A DNA stretch of 64,000 bases, taken from positions 4,974,501 to 5,038,500 of the forward strand of contig NZ_CP053746.1 in NCBI RefSeq assembly GCF_013201545.1, written 5' to 3'. This document shows, piece after piece, positions 46,255 through 56,389 of the stretch (positions are counted from its first letter, which is position 1; each line of letters opens with the position of its first letter). The stretch comes from Pseudomonas graminis. Its GTDB lineage: Bacteria > Pseudomonadota > Gammaproteobacteria > Pseudomonadales > Pseudomonadaceae. The translations under genes were made by a program, and so were the position numbers. Below the pieces are notes generated by a model, which did no database searches, was not told the DNA's origin, and worked only from the letters and a program-made list of their open reading frames with translations.

Positions 46255-47571
46255 ATGCCCTGCTTCCCCGATATCGACACCATCCGTTACGAAGGCCCCG
46301 GCAGCGAGTCGCCCCTCGCCTTCCGCCATTACGACGCCGACAAAATTATCCTCGGCAAGCCCATGCGCGAACACCTGCGCATGGCCGCGTGCTACTGGCA
46401 CACCTTCGTCTGGCCGGGGGCCGACATGTTCGGCGTCGGCACCTTCAAGCGGCCATGGGTCAAACCGGGGGACGCCATGGAGCTGGCGCGTTTGAAAGCC
46501 GACGCGGCCTTTGAATTCTTCTCCAAACTGGGCATCGACTACTACAGCTTCCACGACACCGACGTCGCCCCCGAAGGCGCCAGCCTGAAAGAGTACAGCC
46601 ACAACTTCGCGCAGATGGTCGACGAACTGGAACGCCATCAGGAACAGAGCGGCATTCACCTGCTGTGGGGCACCGCCAACTGCTTCAGCAACCCACGCTT
46701 CGCGGCCGGTGCCGCAAGCAATCCGGACCCGGAAGTGTTCGCCTTCGCCGCCGCCCAGGTGTTCAGCGCGATGAACGCGACCCATCGGCTCAAGGGCTCG
46801 AACTACGTGCTGTGGGGCGGTCGCGAGGGTTACGAGACGCTGCTCAACACCGACCTCAAACGCGAACGCGAACAGCTGGGACGATTCATGGGCATGGTGG
46901 TCGAGCACAAACACAAGATCGGTTTTACCGGCGACCTGCTGATCGAGCCCAAACCCCAGGAGCCTACCAAGCACCAGTACGATTACGACACGGCCACGGT
47001 GTTCGGCTTTCTGCAGCAGTTCGGTCTGGAGAAGGAGATCAAGGTCAATATCGAGGCCAACCACGCCACCCTCGCCGGCCACAGTTTTCACCATGAAATC
47101 GCCACGGCGGCGTCCCTCGGCATCTTCGGCAGCATCGACGCCAACCGCGGCGATCCGCAGAACGGCTGGGACACCGATCAGTTTCCCAATAGCGTCGAAG
47201 AGCTGACTTTGGCCACCTACGAGATCCTCAAGGCCGGCGGTTTCAAAAATGGCGGCTACAACTTCGATTCCAAGGTACGCCGGCAGAGTCTCGATGAGGT
47301 CGACCTGTTCTACGGCCACGTCGCGGCCATGGACGTGCTTGCGCTGTCGCTGGAGCGGGCGGCGGCGATGATTCAGGACGATAAGCTGCAGGCGTTCAAG
47401 GACCAGCGCTACGCCGGCTGGGACCAGCCGTTCGGGCGCGCCGTCCTGTCGGGAGATTTCAGCCTGGATGCCCTGGCACAGCACGCCATGGACAACGAAC
47501 TCAACCCGCAAGCCGTGAGCGGCCGCCAGGAAATGCTCGAAGGCGTGGTGAACCGGTTTATCTATCCCTGA
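46255..47571 (+). CDS. xylA: Xylose isomerase
   Basis: Sugar isomerase of 438 residues, the usual length for class II XylA. It converts D-xylose to D-xylulose in the cytoplasm. Family landmarks are visible: [27 protein letters not shown] with the catalytic His, [16 protein letters not shown] (metal ligand Glu), [17 protein letters not shown] and [20 protein letters not shown] (metal ligands). AAGGAAA precedes the ATG. It heads the xylAFGH operon. No xylulokinase gene is in the window. Confidence 0.97.
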   Translation: MPCFPDIDTIRYEGPGSESPLAFRHYDADKIILGKPMREHLRMAACYWHTFVWPGADMFGVGTFKRPWVKPGDAMELARLKADAAFEFFSKLGIDYYSFHDTDVAPEGASLKEYSHNFAQMVDELERHQEQSGIHLLWGTANCFSNPRFAAGAASNPDPEVFAFAAAQVFSAMNATHRLKGSNYVLWGGREGYETLLNTDLKREREQLGRFMGMVVEHKHKIGFTGDLLIEPKPQEPTKHQYDYDTATVFGFLQQFGLEKEIKVNIEANHATLAGHSFHHEIATAASLGIFGSIDANRGDPQNGWDTDQFPNSVEELTLATYEILKAGGFKNGGYNFDSKVRRQSLDEVDLFYGHVAAMDVLALSLERAAAMIQDDKLQAFKDQRYAGWDQPFGRAVLSGDFSLDALAQHAMDNELNPQAVSGRQEMLEGVVNRFIYP

Positions 47572-47646
47572 CAGCAGGCGCCCGCGATCCCCATGCAGGA
47601 CCGGCGAGGTCATCACCAAATCCGCTGGATGGACGCGATGCTTTTC

Positions 47647-47739
47647 GTAGGACCGGCTTTAGCCGGGAAGAGGCCAATGCGTGCAACATCCATCTTGCGG
47701 TGTGACGCCAACAGCTTCCCGGCTAAAGCCGGTCCTACT
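47647..47739. repeat. REPIN of a second REP family between xylA and xylF
   Basis: GTAGGACCGGCTTTAGCCGG and its inverted copy CCGGCTAAAGCCGGTCCTAC flank a ~50-base spacer. The palindrome differs from the GGGAGCGAGCTTGCTCG type found elsewhere in this window. Its hairpin could stabilise or separate the xylA and xylFGH messages. Confidence 0.85.
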
Positions 47740-47871
47740 AAGGGAATAGCGTTGGTTACATTCTCACGACAATTCCCTGCTCGCGGCGCGCGGCCAGTAT
47801 CTACAGTTCCACCGGCAAACCCATACATGCTCGAAAAGTGTCTCTAAACAAAAATAACAGGACGCAACCCC

Positions 47872-48873
47872 ATGAAGAGTTTCAAGACCACCCTGCTCGC
47901 CAGTGCCCTGGCCCTGCTCAGCCTGCCCGTCATGGCCGATTCGGCCCATCCGAAAATCGGCTTTTCCATTGATGACCTGCGCCTCGAACGCTGGTCCCGG
48001 GACCGCGACTACTTCGTCGCAGCGGCAGAAAAAATGGACGCCAAGGTGTACGTCCAGTCCGCTGATGCCAACGAAGGCAAACAGATTTCCCAGATCGAAA
48101 ACCTGATCTCCCGCGGCGTCGATGTGATCGTCATCGTGCCGTTCAACGCCACCGTGCTGACCAACGCCGTCGCCGAAGCCAAGAAGGCCGGCATCAAAGT
48201 GGTGTCCTACGACCGGCTGATCCTCAATGCCGACATCGACGCCTACATCTCCTTCGATAACGAAAAGGTCGGCGAAATGCAGGCGGCCGGCGTGCTCAAG
48301 GCCGCGCCCAAAGGCAATTACTTCCTGCTCGGCGGCGCGCCCACCGACAACAACGCCAAGGTCCTTCGCGAAGGCCAGATGAAAGTGCTGCAACCGGCCA
48401 TCGACAAGGGCGACATCAAGATCGTCGGCCAGCAATGGGTCAAGGAATGGAACCCGACCGAAGCCCTGAGCATCGTCGAAAACGCCCTGACCAAAAACAG
48501 CAACAAGATCGACGGCATCGTCGCCTCCAACGACGCCACCGCCGGCGGCGCGATTCAGGCCCTCGCCGCGCAGAAGCTGGCCGGCAAGGTGCCGATCTCC
48601 GGGCAAGACGCCGACCTGGCAGCCGTCAAACGGGTGATCGACGGCACCCAAACCATGACCGTCTACAAACCGCTGAAACTGATCGCCTCGGAAGCGGCAA
48701 AACTGTCGGTGCAACTGGCGCGCAACGAGAAGCCGACCTACAGCTCGCAGTACGACAACGGCACCAAAAAGGTCGACACCATCCTCCTGACCCCGACGCC
48801 GCTGACCAAGGACAACATCGATCTGCTGGAGAAGGACGGGTTCTACACCAAGGATCAGATCGCGGGTAAGTAG
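47872..48873 (+). CDS. xylF: D-xylose ABC transporter substrate-binding protein
   Basis: Periplasmic sugar-binding protein of 333 residues with a signal peptide (TTLLASALALLSLPVMADSA). Mature sequence has IGFSIDDLRLERWSRDRDYF, SRGVDVIVIVPFNATVLTNA, VSYDRLILNADIDAYISFDN and GIVASNDATAGGAIQAL, all typical of XylF. It delivers xylose to XylGH. Confidence 0.95.
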   Translation: MKSFKTTLLASALALLSLPVMADSAHPKIGFSIDDLRLERWSRDRDYFVAAAEKMDAKVYVQSADANEGKQISQIENLISRGVDVIVIVPFNATVLTNAVAEAKKAGIKVVSYDRLILNADIDAYISFDNEKVGEMQAAGVLKAAPKGNYFLLGGAPTDNNAKVLREGQMKVLQPAIDKGDIKIVGQQWVKEWNPTEALSIVENALTKNSNKIDGIVASNDATAGGAIQALAAQKLAGKVPISGQDADLAAVKRVIDGTQTMTVYKPLKLIASEAAKLSVQLARNEKPTYSSQYDNGTKKVDTILLTPTPLTKDNIDLLEKDGFYTKDQIAGK

Positions 48874-48988
48874 TCTTCTCAATTTGCCCGCCGTCTCAGC
48901 AAATACGAGGCCGTGAGAGCTGCTGTGTAAAAACCAGTGCGGGCGAAGCTTGATCCCTCACTGGCTTGCTTCTGCGCGAGATCCCGAA

Positions 48989-50581
48989 ATGTCCGATTAC
49001 CTGCTGCAAATGAACGGCATCGTCAAATCCTTTGGCGGCGTCAAGGCGCTCAATGGCATCGACATCAAGGTGCGGGCCGGCGAATGCGTCGGCCTGTGCG
49101 GTGAGAACGGCGCCGGCAAATCGACGCTGATGAAAGTCCTCTCGGCGGTCTATCCCCACGGCACCTGGGAGGGTGAAATCCTCTGGGACGGCCAGCCGCT
49201 GAAGGCGCAATCCATCAGCGAAACCGAGGCCGCCGGGATTGTCATCATCCACCAGGAACTCACCCTCGTCCCCGACCTGTCGGTGGCCGAAAACATTTTC
49301 ATGGGCCACGAACTGACCCTGCCGGGCGGGCGCATGAATTACCCGGCGATGATCCACCGCGCCGAAGCCCTCATGCGCGAACTGAAAGTGCCGGACATGA
49401 ACGTGGCCCTGCCGGTCTCGCAATACGGCGGCGGCTATCAGCAATTGGTGGAAATCGCCAAGGCGCTGAACAAACAGGCGCGCCTGCTGATCCTCGACGA
49501 GCCCTCTTCGGCCCTGACCCGCTCGGAAATCGAAGTCCTGCTGGACATCATTCGCGAGCTCAAAGCCAAGGGCGTCGCCTGCGTCTACATCTCCCACAAG
49601 CTCGATGAAGTCGCCGCCGTCTGCGACACCATCTCGGTGATCCGCGATGGCAAGCACATCGCAACCACGGCCATGGCCGACATGGACATCCCCAGAATCA
49701 TCACGCAGATGGTCGGCCGCGAGATGAGCAACCTCTACCCCACCGAACCGCACGCCGTCGGCGAGGTGATTTTCGAAGCGCGCCATGTCACCTGCTACGA
49801 CGTCGACAACCCGAAACGCAAGCGCGTGGATGACATTTCATTCGTGCTCAGGCGCGGGGAAATCCTCGGCATCGCCGGGCTGGTCGGGGCCGGCCGCACC
49901 GAACTGGTCTCGGCGCTGTTCGGGGCCTACCCGGGGCGCTACACCGGTGAAGTGTGGCTGGACGGCAAATCCATCGACACGCGCACCCCGCTCAAATCCA
50001 TCCGCGCAGGGCTGTGCATGGTCCCCGAGGACCGCAAGCGTCAGGGCATCATTCCCGACCTGGGCGTGGGCCAGAACATCACCCTCGCCGTGCTCGACAG
50101 CTTCGCCCACCTGACCCGGATCGACGCCGAGGCCGAACTGGGCAGCATCGACAAGGAGATCGCGCGCATGCACCTGAAGACTGCGAGCCCGTTCCTGCCG
50201 ATCACCAGCCTGTCCGGCGGCAATCAGCAAAAAGCCGTGCTGGCGAAGATGCTGCTGACGAAGCCGCGGGTGCTGATTCTCGACGAGCCCACCCGCGGCG
50301 TAGACGTTGGCGCCAAATACGAAATCTACAAACTGATGGGCGCGCTGGCGGCCAGCGGCGTGTCGATCATCATGGTGTCGTCGGAGCTGGCCGAAGTGCT
50401 CGGCGTCTCCGACCGGGTGCTGGTGATCGGCGAAGGCCAGCTGCGCGGGGATTTCATCAACCAAGGTCTGACCCAGGAACAGCTGCTCGCGGCCGCACTC
50501 AGCCAGTCCGCGGACTGCCTGGCTGCGACCGACAAAAACAATAACGACCGACCCGGTGCTGTGGGAGACGCGCGTCAATGA
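48989..50581 (+). CDS. xylG: D-xylose ABC transporter ATPase (two ABC domains)
   Basis: Cytoplasmic ATPase of 530 residues with two ABC domains. The first has Walker [10 protein letters not shown] and Walker [13 protein letters not shown]. The second starts near residue 265, has the degenerate P-loop GLVGAGRTE usual for sugar importers, signature [13 protein letters not shown] and Walker [17 protein letters not shown]. It overlaps xylH by 4 bases (ATGA). The ATG at 48989 fits the family start; the frame extends 13 codons further upstream without support. Confidence 0.95.
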   Translation: MSDYLLQMNGIVKSFGGVKALNGIDIKVRAGECVGLCGENGAGKSTLMKVLSAVYPHGTWEGEILWDGQPLKAQSISETEAAGIVIIHQELTLVPDLSVAENIFMGHELTLPGGRMNYPAMIHRAEALMRELKVPDMNVALPVSQYGGGYQQLVEIAKALNKQARLLILDEPSSALTRSEIEVLLDIIRELKAKGVACVYISHKLDEVAAVCDTISVIRDGKHIATTAMADMDIPRIITQMVGREMSNLYPTEPHAVGEVIFEARHVTCYDVDNPKRKRVDDISFVLRRGEILGIAGLVGAGRTELVSALFGAYPGRYTGEVWLDGKSIDTRTPLKSIRAGLCMVPEDRKRQGIIPDLGVGQNITLAVLDSFAHLTRIDAEAELGSIDKEIARMHLKTASPFLPITSLSGGNQQKAVLAKMLLTKPRVLILDEPTRGVDVGAKYEIYKLMGALAASGVSIIMVSSELAEVLGVSDRVLVIGEGQLRGDFINQGLTQEQLLAAALSQSADCLAATDKNNNDRPGAVGDARQ

Positions 50582-51714
50582 ATCAACTCAAGCAACTGTT
50601 CACCCGCTACAAAATGCTCGCGCTGGTGATCGCCATCGCGGTCATCTGGCTGTTCTTCAGTTGGGAAACCGACGGAGGCTTTCTGACGCCGCGCAACCTG
50701 TCCAACCTGCTGCGGCAGATGTCGATTACCGGGATTCTCGCCTGCGGCATGGTGCTGGTGATCATCAGCGGTGAGATCGATCTGTCGGTGGGGTCGTTGC
50801 TCGGCCTGCTCGGCGGCGTGGCGGCGATTCTCGACGTGGTGTACCACGTGCCGCTGCCGCTGAACCTGTGCATCGTCGCCGGCTGCGGGCTGTTGATCGG
50901 TCTGGCCAACGGCTGCATGACGGCGTACCTGCGCATCCCGTCATTCATCGTCGGCCTGGGCGGCATGCTGGCGTTTCGCGGGATTCTGCTGGGGATCACC
51001 GGCGGCACCACCATCGCGCCGGTGTCGCCGGAACTGGTCTACATCGGCCAGGGTTATCTGCCGCCAATGGTGGGCATCGTGCTTGGCGTGCTGCTCTTCG
51101 CCCTGACGCTGTTCCTGACCTGGCGTCAGCGCACCAACCGCGCATTGCACGGGCTGGCCGCCCACTCGCTGGCACGGGATGCAGTGCGGGTGGTGGCGAT
51201 CGGTGCCGTCCTGGCCGGGTTCGTCTACACCCTGAACAGCTACGACGGGATTCCGGTGCCGGTGCTGCTGCTGTTGGTCCTGCTTGGGGTGTTCAGCTAC
51301 ATCACCAGCCAGACCGTGTTCGGCCGACGCATCTACTCGGTGGGCAGCAACATGGAGGCCACGCGCCTCTCCGGCATCAACGTGCAGGCCGTAAAGTTGT
51401 GGATCTTCGGCATCATGGGTGTCATGTGCGCCCTCGCCGGCCTGGTCAACACCGCACGCCTGGCCGCGGGCTCGCCGTCGGCGGGCAACATGGGTGAGCT
51501 CGATGCCATCGCCGCCTGCTTCATCGGCGGGACCTCCATGCGAGGCGGCTCGGGCACCGTCTACGGCGCCTTGCTCGGGGCCCTCGTCATCACCAGCCTC
51601 GACAACGGTATGTCCATGCTCGACGTCGACAGCTACTGGCAGATGATCGTCAAGGGCAGCATTCTGGTGCTGGCGGTGTGGGTCGATGTCAGTACCCGGG
51701 CTGGGCGGCGTTAA
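50578..51714 (+). CDS. xylH: D-xylose ABC transporter permease
   Basis: Inner-membrane permease of 378 residues with about ten hydrophobic segments. It shows [21 protein letters not shown], the family motif of BPD_transp_2 sugar permeases, plus [28 protein letters not shown] near the C-terminus in the usual EAA-like position. It is translationally coupled to xylG and completes the xylose importer. Confidence 0.95.
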   Translation: MNQLKQLFTRYKMLALVIAIAVIWLFFSWETDGGFLTPRNLSNLLRQMSITGILACGMVLVIISGEIDLSVGSLLGLLGGVAAILDVVYHVPLPLNLCIVAGCGLLIGLANGCMTAYLRIPSFIVGLGGMLAFRGILLGITGGTTIAPVSPELVYIGQGYLPPMVGIVLGVLLFALTLFLTWRQRTNRALHGLAAHSLARDAVRVVAIGAVLAGFVYTLNSYDGIPVPVLLLLVLLGVFSYITSQTVFGRRIYSVGSNMEATRLSGINVQAVKLWIFGIMGVMCALAGLVNTARLAAGSPSAGNMGELDAIAACFIGGTSMRGGSGTVYGALLGALVITSLDNGMSMLDVDSYWQMIVKGSILVLAVWVDVSTRAGRR

Positions 51715-51807
51715 GTGCAGACACCTGAATGTCTGTATTGGAAGCGAAATGGGTGGGAGCGAACGGAGGAGGCGCGTACGACCGAATGACCGCGTCGGAC
51801 ACGACCC

Positions 51808-51836
51808 TTGTGGGAGCGAGCTTGCTCGCGAAGAGG
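51808..51836. repeat. Single REP palindrome downstream of xylH
   Basis: TTGTGGGAGCGAGCTTGCTC followed by GCGAAGAGG is a single copy of the REP type also found at 43.3-43.6 kb. The inverted partner is absent, so it is a singlet. Confidence 0.8.
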
Positions 51837-51883
51837 CGGATACAGTCCTGCAGTAACAGAGCTGTATCCGCCCTACCAAGCGG

Positions 51884-54154
51884 TTAACGCGCGGTGATTT
51901 TCCACGCGCGGTGGATTTTGCCGTTGCGCGCAAAGTCCGGGTCGACGGTGTGCTGGGTGATTTCCTCTACCGCGTAACGCTCCACCAGCGTCTCTTCGAG
52001 CTGGAATTTGCGGAAGTTGTTGGAGAAATACAGCACGCCGCCGGGCGCCAGGCGCGCCATGGCCAGGTCGATCAGTTGCACCTGATCGCGCTGCACGTCA
52101 AACACGCCTTCCATGCGCTTGGAGTTGGAGAACGTCGGCGGGTCGATGAAGATCAGGTCGTACTCTTCACGACTGGCCTCCAGCCACACCATCACGTCGC
52201 TCTGCTCCAGACGGTTCTTGTCCGAGAAGCCGTTCAGCGACAAATTGCGACGCGCCCAGTCCAGATAGGTTTTCGACAGGTCGACGCTGGTGGTGCTGCG
52301 CGCGCCGCCCTTGGCCGCGTGCACGCTGGCGGTCGCGGTGTAGCAGTAGAGGTTGAGGAAGCGCTTGCCCGCCGCTTCGCGCTGGATGCGCATGCGCATC
52401 GGCCGGTGATCGAGGAACAGACCGGTGTCCAGGTAATCGGTGAGGTTGACCAGCAGCTTCACGCCGCCTTCGTTGACCTCATTGAACTTGCCCTGGGCGC
52501 TCTGGCGCTCGTACTGCTTGGTGCCGCTCTGGCGTTCGCGACGCTTGACCACCACGCGGCTCTTGTCGATGCCCAGCGCCTGGGGAATGGCTGCCAGGGC
52601 GTCGAACATGCGAATGGACGCTTTTTCCGGATCAATGGACTTCGGCGCCACATACTCCTGGACGTGGACCCAGTCGTGGTACAGGTCGATGGCCATGGCG
52701 TACTCGGGCATGTCCGCATCGTAGACGCGGTAGCAATCGATCGCCTCGCGCTTGACCCATTTGCCCAGCGCCTTGACGTTCTTCTGCAGGCGGTTGGCAA
52801 ACATTTGCCCGCCTTCGCTCAGGCGCGGTTGCTCAATGACCGGCGCAGGTGCGGGCGTCGGCTTGATCGGGTTGCCGTTCTTGTTGTACTGGCGCTCCGG
52901 GGCGATGTCCGGCGTCTGGTCATAAGCGGCTTGCTCACGCTCGGCCTGACGCTGCTCCGGGGTGCGACGCTCGCCGGTCACGAACTGATCCGGCAGCACT
53001 TTGATCAACAGCAGCTTGCACGGCAGTGCGCCGTTCCAGAACGCGTATTGCTTGTGGCTGCGAATGCCCATGCGCTTGCCCAGATCGGGCGCACCGGTGA
53101 ACACGGCCGCTTCCCAGTTCAGGCAGGCCTGACGCAGGCGCTCACCGAGGTTCTGGTAGAGGTACAACAGGCTGGCTTCGTCGCCAAGACGCTCGCCGTA
53201 AGGCGGGTTGCAGATCACCAGACCGGTCTGGTTCTGGTCGGGACGCGGCTCGAAGGTCGCCACTTCGCCCTGGTAGATCTTGATCCACTCGCTGAGGCCG
53301 GCGCGCTCGACGTTGTTGCGGCCCGGCTGAATCAGCCGCGGATCGGCTTCATAACCACGAATCCACAGCGGCGGCTTGGCCAGACCCGCTTGCGCACGTT
53401 CCAGCGCTTCGTCATGCAGCTTGCGCCAGATCGCCGGCACGTGGCCCAGCCAGGCGGAGAAACCCCAGCGCTCGCGCTTGAGGTTGGGCGCGATGTCGGC
53501 GGCGATCATCGCGGCTTCGACCAGAAAAGTACCCACGCCGCACATCGGGTCAGCCAGCGCGCCACCCTCAGCGGCAATGCGCGGCCAGCCCGAGCGGATG
53601 AGGATCGCGGCGGCCAGGTTTTCCTTGAGCGGCGCGGCGCCCTGCTGCAAACGGTAGCCGCGCTGGTGCAGGCTGTGGCCGGACAAGTCCAGGGACAGAA
53701 TCGCTTCGCCCCGGTCCAGACGCAGGTGCACGCGCAGGTCAGGATTGAGTTTGTCGACCGAGGGGCGTATGCCGTCTGCCGTGCGCAGGCGGTCAACAAT
53801 GCCGTCTTTAACCTTCAAGGCGCCGAAATGGGTGTTATCGATGCCCGAACCGTGACCGCTGAACTCAACGGCCAGCGTGCCTTCCGCCTCCAGATGGTCC
53901 GCCCACTCGATGTCGTGAACCCCGTGATAAAGGTCCTCGGCGTCTTTCATCGGGAAACGCTTGAGCACCAGCAGCACCCGGTTCGCCAGACGCGACCACA
54001 GACACAGCCGGTAGGCGGTTTCCATGTCGGCGGTGCCACGGATGGCGGAAGTGTGTTCGCGGGTTTCCTCGAGACCAAGGGCGGTGGCTTCCTCAGCCAG
54101 CAAGCCTTCGAGGCCTTTTGGGCAGGTGAGGAAAAGTTCGTAACGGTCCGACAT
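51884..54154 (-). CDS. rlmL: 23S rRNA methyltransferase RlmKL
   Basis: Bifunctional methyltransferase of 756 residues that makes m2G2445 and m7G2069 in 23S rRNA. It has an N-terminal THUMP region (ELFLTCPKGLEGLLAEEA), an RlmL half with the VICNPPYGERLGDE motif (~375), and an RlmK half with NLYCYTATASVHAAKGGA and IFIDPPTFSNSKRM (~680). The ATG at 54154 begins MSDRYELFLTCPKGLE as in orthologues; the 56 extra upstream codons are not supported. Confidence 0.94.
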   Translation of the reverse strand: MSDRYELFLTCPKGLEGLLAEEATALGLEETREHTSAIRGTADMETAYRLCLWSRLANRVLLVLKRFPMKDAEDLYHGVHDIEWADHLEAEGTLAVEFSGHGSGIDNTHFGALKVKDGIVDRLRTADGIRPSVDKLNPDLRVHLRLDRGEAILSLDLSGHSLHQRGYRLQQGAAPLKENLAAAILIRSGWPRIAAEGGALADPMCGVGTFLVEAAMIAADIAPNLKRERWGFSAWLGHVPAIWRKLHDEALERAQAGLAKPPLWIRGYEADPRLIQPGRNNVERAGLSEWIKIYQGEVATFEPRPDQNQTGLVICNPPYGERLGDEASLLYLYQNLGERLRQACLNWEAAVFTGAPDLGKRMGIRSHKQYAFWNGALPCKLLLIKVLPDQFVTGERRTPEQRQAEREQAAYDQTPDIAPERQYNKNGNPIKPTPAPAPVIEQPRLSEGGQMFANRLQKNVKALGKWVKREAIDCYRVYDADMPEYAMAIDLYHDWVHVQEYVAPKSIDPEKASIRMFDALAAIPQALGIDKSRVVVKRRERQSGTKQYERQSAQGKFNEVNEGGVKLLVNLTDYLDTGLFLDHRPMRMRIQREAAGKRFLNLYCYTATASVHAAKGGARSTTSVDLSKTYLDWARRNLSLNGFSDKNRLEQSDVMVWLEASREEYDLIFIDPPTFSNSKRMEGVFDVQRDQVQLIDLAMARLAPGGVLYFSNNFRKFQLEETLVERYAVEEITQHTVDPDFARNGKIHRAWKITAR

Positions 54155-54597
54155 GAGTATTCCAGAGCCTTGGGCTATAGCGGCCGGACAACGCATTGTC
54201 CGGCCCGATTGCAACAGACGCCTTTCAGGGAGGACGCCTGCGCGGCACACAATTTGTGCCTGTCCCTCGCACCGATACATTTCGAGTGCGACGGTCCGCC
54301 AGCACGTGAGCGCTGACGACAAATGATTAAAAAACGCTATTCAGCACGACGGCGGCGGCAATAAAAAGTCACATCGCTGACCCTTCGTCGTTTTTACACC
54401 GGCTGCCAACGGCCAGCACTCTCAATTGCGAAACACTTGCACTACCACGTGAAAGCCCCGTTTTGAGGGGGCTCTCTGTCAAAATACCGCTGAAACGGAT
54501 CAGCGCTTATGGTCGTAATGCCTGAATGGTTACGTTCTTATGACAAAACGATCATTCACAGCGTACCGCTCATTGGTTAGAAATCACCCAAGGTCAT
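54155..54597. other. Divergent intergenic region between rlmKL and rmf
   Basis: Should contain the promoters of both divergent genes. A hairpin AGCCCC...GGGGCT at 54454-54473 is visible without a T run. No open frame here has coding support. Confidence 0.4.
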
Positions 54598-54685
54598 CGC
54601 CGCAACGGCGGTGGCATCAAGCCCGCGACGCCGGCAGCGGGCCGCTAACGGCAGAAGATTTTCTGCCGGACCTCAACCTGAGGTC
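54598..54685 (+). ncRNA. Structured 5' leader of rmf (rmf RNA motif candidate)
   Basis: Four consecutive stem-loops precede rmf: CGCCG/CGGCG near 54598-54610, CCCGC/GCGGG near 54622-54641, CGGCAGAA(54649-54656)/TTCTGCCG(54661-54668) with a GATT loop, and GACCTCA(54669-54675)/TGAGGTC(54679-54685). A conserved 'rmf RNA motif' upstream of Pseudomonas rmf genes has been described from comparative genomics; I identify this as that element by position and structure only. Confidence 0.6.
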
Positions 54686-54724
54686 TCCAGGGACATTACA
54701 GTCAACAAACGAGGGCAACACCCT

Positions 54725-54940
54725 ATGAGAAGACTTAAGCGTGATCCGATGGAAAGAGCATTTTCGCGCGGATACCAGTACGGCGTATCCGGTAAATCCC
54801 GTGAGCTTTGCCCATTTACTCTACCGTCAGTGCGTCAAGCCTGGATCAATGGCTGGCGAGAAGGACGCGGCGACAACTGGGACGGTATGACCGGCACTGC
54901 GGGCATTCACAGACTCAACGAACTTCACGCGGTCGGCTGA
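54725..54940 (+). CDS. rmf: Ribosome modulation factor
   Basis: Basic protein of 71 residues that dimerises 70S ribosomes to inactive 100S particles in stationary phase. The segments KRDPMERAFSRGYQYGVSGK, CPF and RQAWINGWREGRGDNWDG are the conserved RMF core. GAGGG precedes the ATG. The frame is open further upstream but that part overlaps the structured leader. Confidence 0.95.
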   Translation: MRRLKRDPMERAFSRGYQYGVSGKSRELCPFTLPSVRQAWINGWREGRGDNWDGMTGTAGIHRLNELHAVG

Positions 54941-55052
54941 CGCAACCCTCACGTTACAGCCTGACCTAAAGCTTCTTGAACCAACGTTTTTAAAACATCT
55001 GACCGCTTCACCGTAACCACGCACGTCCCACCCGGGCGGCGGGCCAAGGCCC

Positions 55053-55084
55053 AAGAGGGGTTCCAGTCGGAACCCCTCTTTTCG
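55053..55084. terminator. Terminator between convergent rmf and pyrD
   Basis: AAGAGGGGTTCC (55053-55064) and GGAACCCCTCTT (55069-55080) form a perfect 12-bp stem with an AGTC loop followed by TTTTC on the plus strand. It lies just after pyrD's stop on the other strand, so it may serve both genes. Confidence 0.9.
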
Positions 55085-55094
55085 TTTCAGATGA

Positions 55095-56117
55095 TTATCG
55101 AGGCATTGCTGCGATAGCGTCCACCGACTGGCGAATCAGCGCCGGCCCCTTGTAGATGAAGCCCGAATAGATCTGCACCAGACTCGCCCCAGCGGCGATT
55201 TTCTCGGCCGCGTGCCTGCCCTCGGTGATGCCGCCAGCCGCAATGATCGGCAAGCGCCCACCCAACTCAGCGGCCAACACCTTGACGATGTGCGTGCTCT
55301 GCTCGCGCACTGGCGCGCCTGACAGGCCACCCGCTTCATCGCCGTGGGGCAGACCTTCAACGCCCTTGCGGCTGAGGGTGGTGTTGGTCGCAATCACCGC
55401 GTCCATCCCCGACTCCAGCAACGCGCTGGCCACCAGCACGGTTTCTTCGTCGCTCATGTCCGGGGCAATCTTGATGGCGAGCGGCACGCGCTTGCCATGG
55501 ATCTGAGTCAGCGCATCCTGGCGCACCCGCAGGGCTTCCAGCAGTTGCTTGAGCGAATCACCGAACTGCAAGCTGCGCAGGCCCGGTGTGTTGGGCGAGC
55601 TGACGTTGACGGTGATGTAACTGGCGTGGGCGTAGACCTTGTCCAGGCAGATCAGGTAGTCGTCGACAGCCCGCTCGACCGGAGTGTCGACGTTCTTGCC
55701 GATGTTGATGCCCAGCACGCCGTTGTACTGCGCGGCCTGCACCCGGCTGACCAGATTGTCCACGCCCAGGTTGTTGAAGCCCATGCGATTGATGATGGCA
55801 TCCGCCTGGGGCAGACGGAAAATGCGCGGTTTCGGATTGCCCGGCTGCGGACGCGGCGTGACGGTGCCGATCTCGACAAAACCGAAGCCCAGCTGGGAAA
55901 AACCATTAATGGCCGCGCCGTTCTTGTCCAGCCCCGCCGCCAGCCCGACCGGGTTGGGGAAGCGCAGGCCCATGACGGTCACCGGCAATTGCATCGGCGC
56001 CTTGTTGAACAGGCCGTTGAGCCCCAGACGCCCGCCCGCGCCGATCAGGTCGATGGACAGGTCGTGGGAAGTTTCCGGGGAGAGTTTGAACAGTAACTGG
56101 CGGGCCAGGTTATACAT
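55095..56117 (-). CDS. pyrD: Dihydroorotate dehydrogenase (quinone), class 2
   Basis: Membrane-associated FMN enzyme of 340 residues that oxidises dihydroorotate to orotate in pyrimidine synthesis. Landmarks: [53 protein letters not shown] with the class 2 catalytic Ser, and [12 protein letters not shown]. The N-terminal helix region [16 protein letters not shown] is typical of class 2 membrane docking. The ATG at 56117 matches family length; the longer frame adds 57 unrelated residues. Confidence 0.96.
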   Translation of the reverse strand: MYNLARQLLFKLSPETSHDLSIDLIGAGGRLGLNGLFNKAPMQLPVTVMGLRFPNPVGLAAGLDKNGAAINGFSQLGFGFVEIGTVTPRPQPGNPKPRIFRLPQADAIINRMGFNNLGVDNLVSRVQAAQYNGVLGINIGKNVDTPVERAVDDYLICLDKVYAHASYITVNVSSPNTPGLRSLQFGDSLKQLLEALRVRQDALTQIHGKRVPLAIKIAPDMSDEETVLVASALLESGMDAVIATNTTLSRKGVEGLPHGDEAGGLSGAPVREQSTHIVKVLAAELGGRLPIIAAGGITEGRHAAEKIAAGASLVQIYSGFIYKGPALIRQSVDAIAAMPR

Positions 56118-56389
56118 GGGCGGGCGCGGCTCGTTTGCGGCTGGGATCAGCGGCGGATTATAAACGCCGCTGCAGGGGAGCGCGAGGCATGTCGAGAACT
56201 TTGCTGGCACCCCCGCTCGCCGCTGGCATATCGCTTGCTTTAATCCTTGCATCGACTCGATCCAACGGCGGAGCGAGACACAGGACAATGACGTCGCTGT
56301 CGCCCCGGTTCAACCTGGGCGAGGCGACGTTTTTTTTGGACGATCGGCAGCGCTGTAAGCCGCTTCGGCCTCCACGCGGAATGGCACTC

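Noticed and set aside
46132..47619. Minus-strand frame of 495 codons opposite xylA, and a similar frame opposite xylF (47764-48882)
   Set aside because: Composition-driven shadows. xylA and xylF on the plus strand show all catalytic and binding motifs with good ribosome binding sites.
51911..54316. Plus-strand frame of 801 codons opposite rlmKL
   Set aside because: The minus strand encodes a complete RlmKL with NPPYGE and DPPTFSN motifs; the opposite frame has no recognisable protein features.
54454..54473. Hairpin AGCCCC...GGGGCT as a terminator
   Set aside because: There is no following T run and no gene ends nearby; it is mentioned only as part of the intergenic region.
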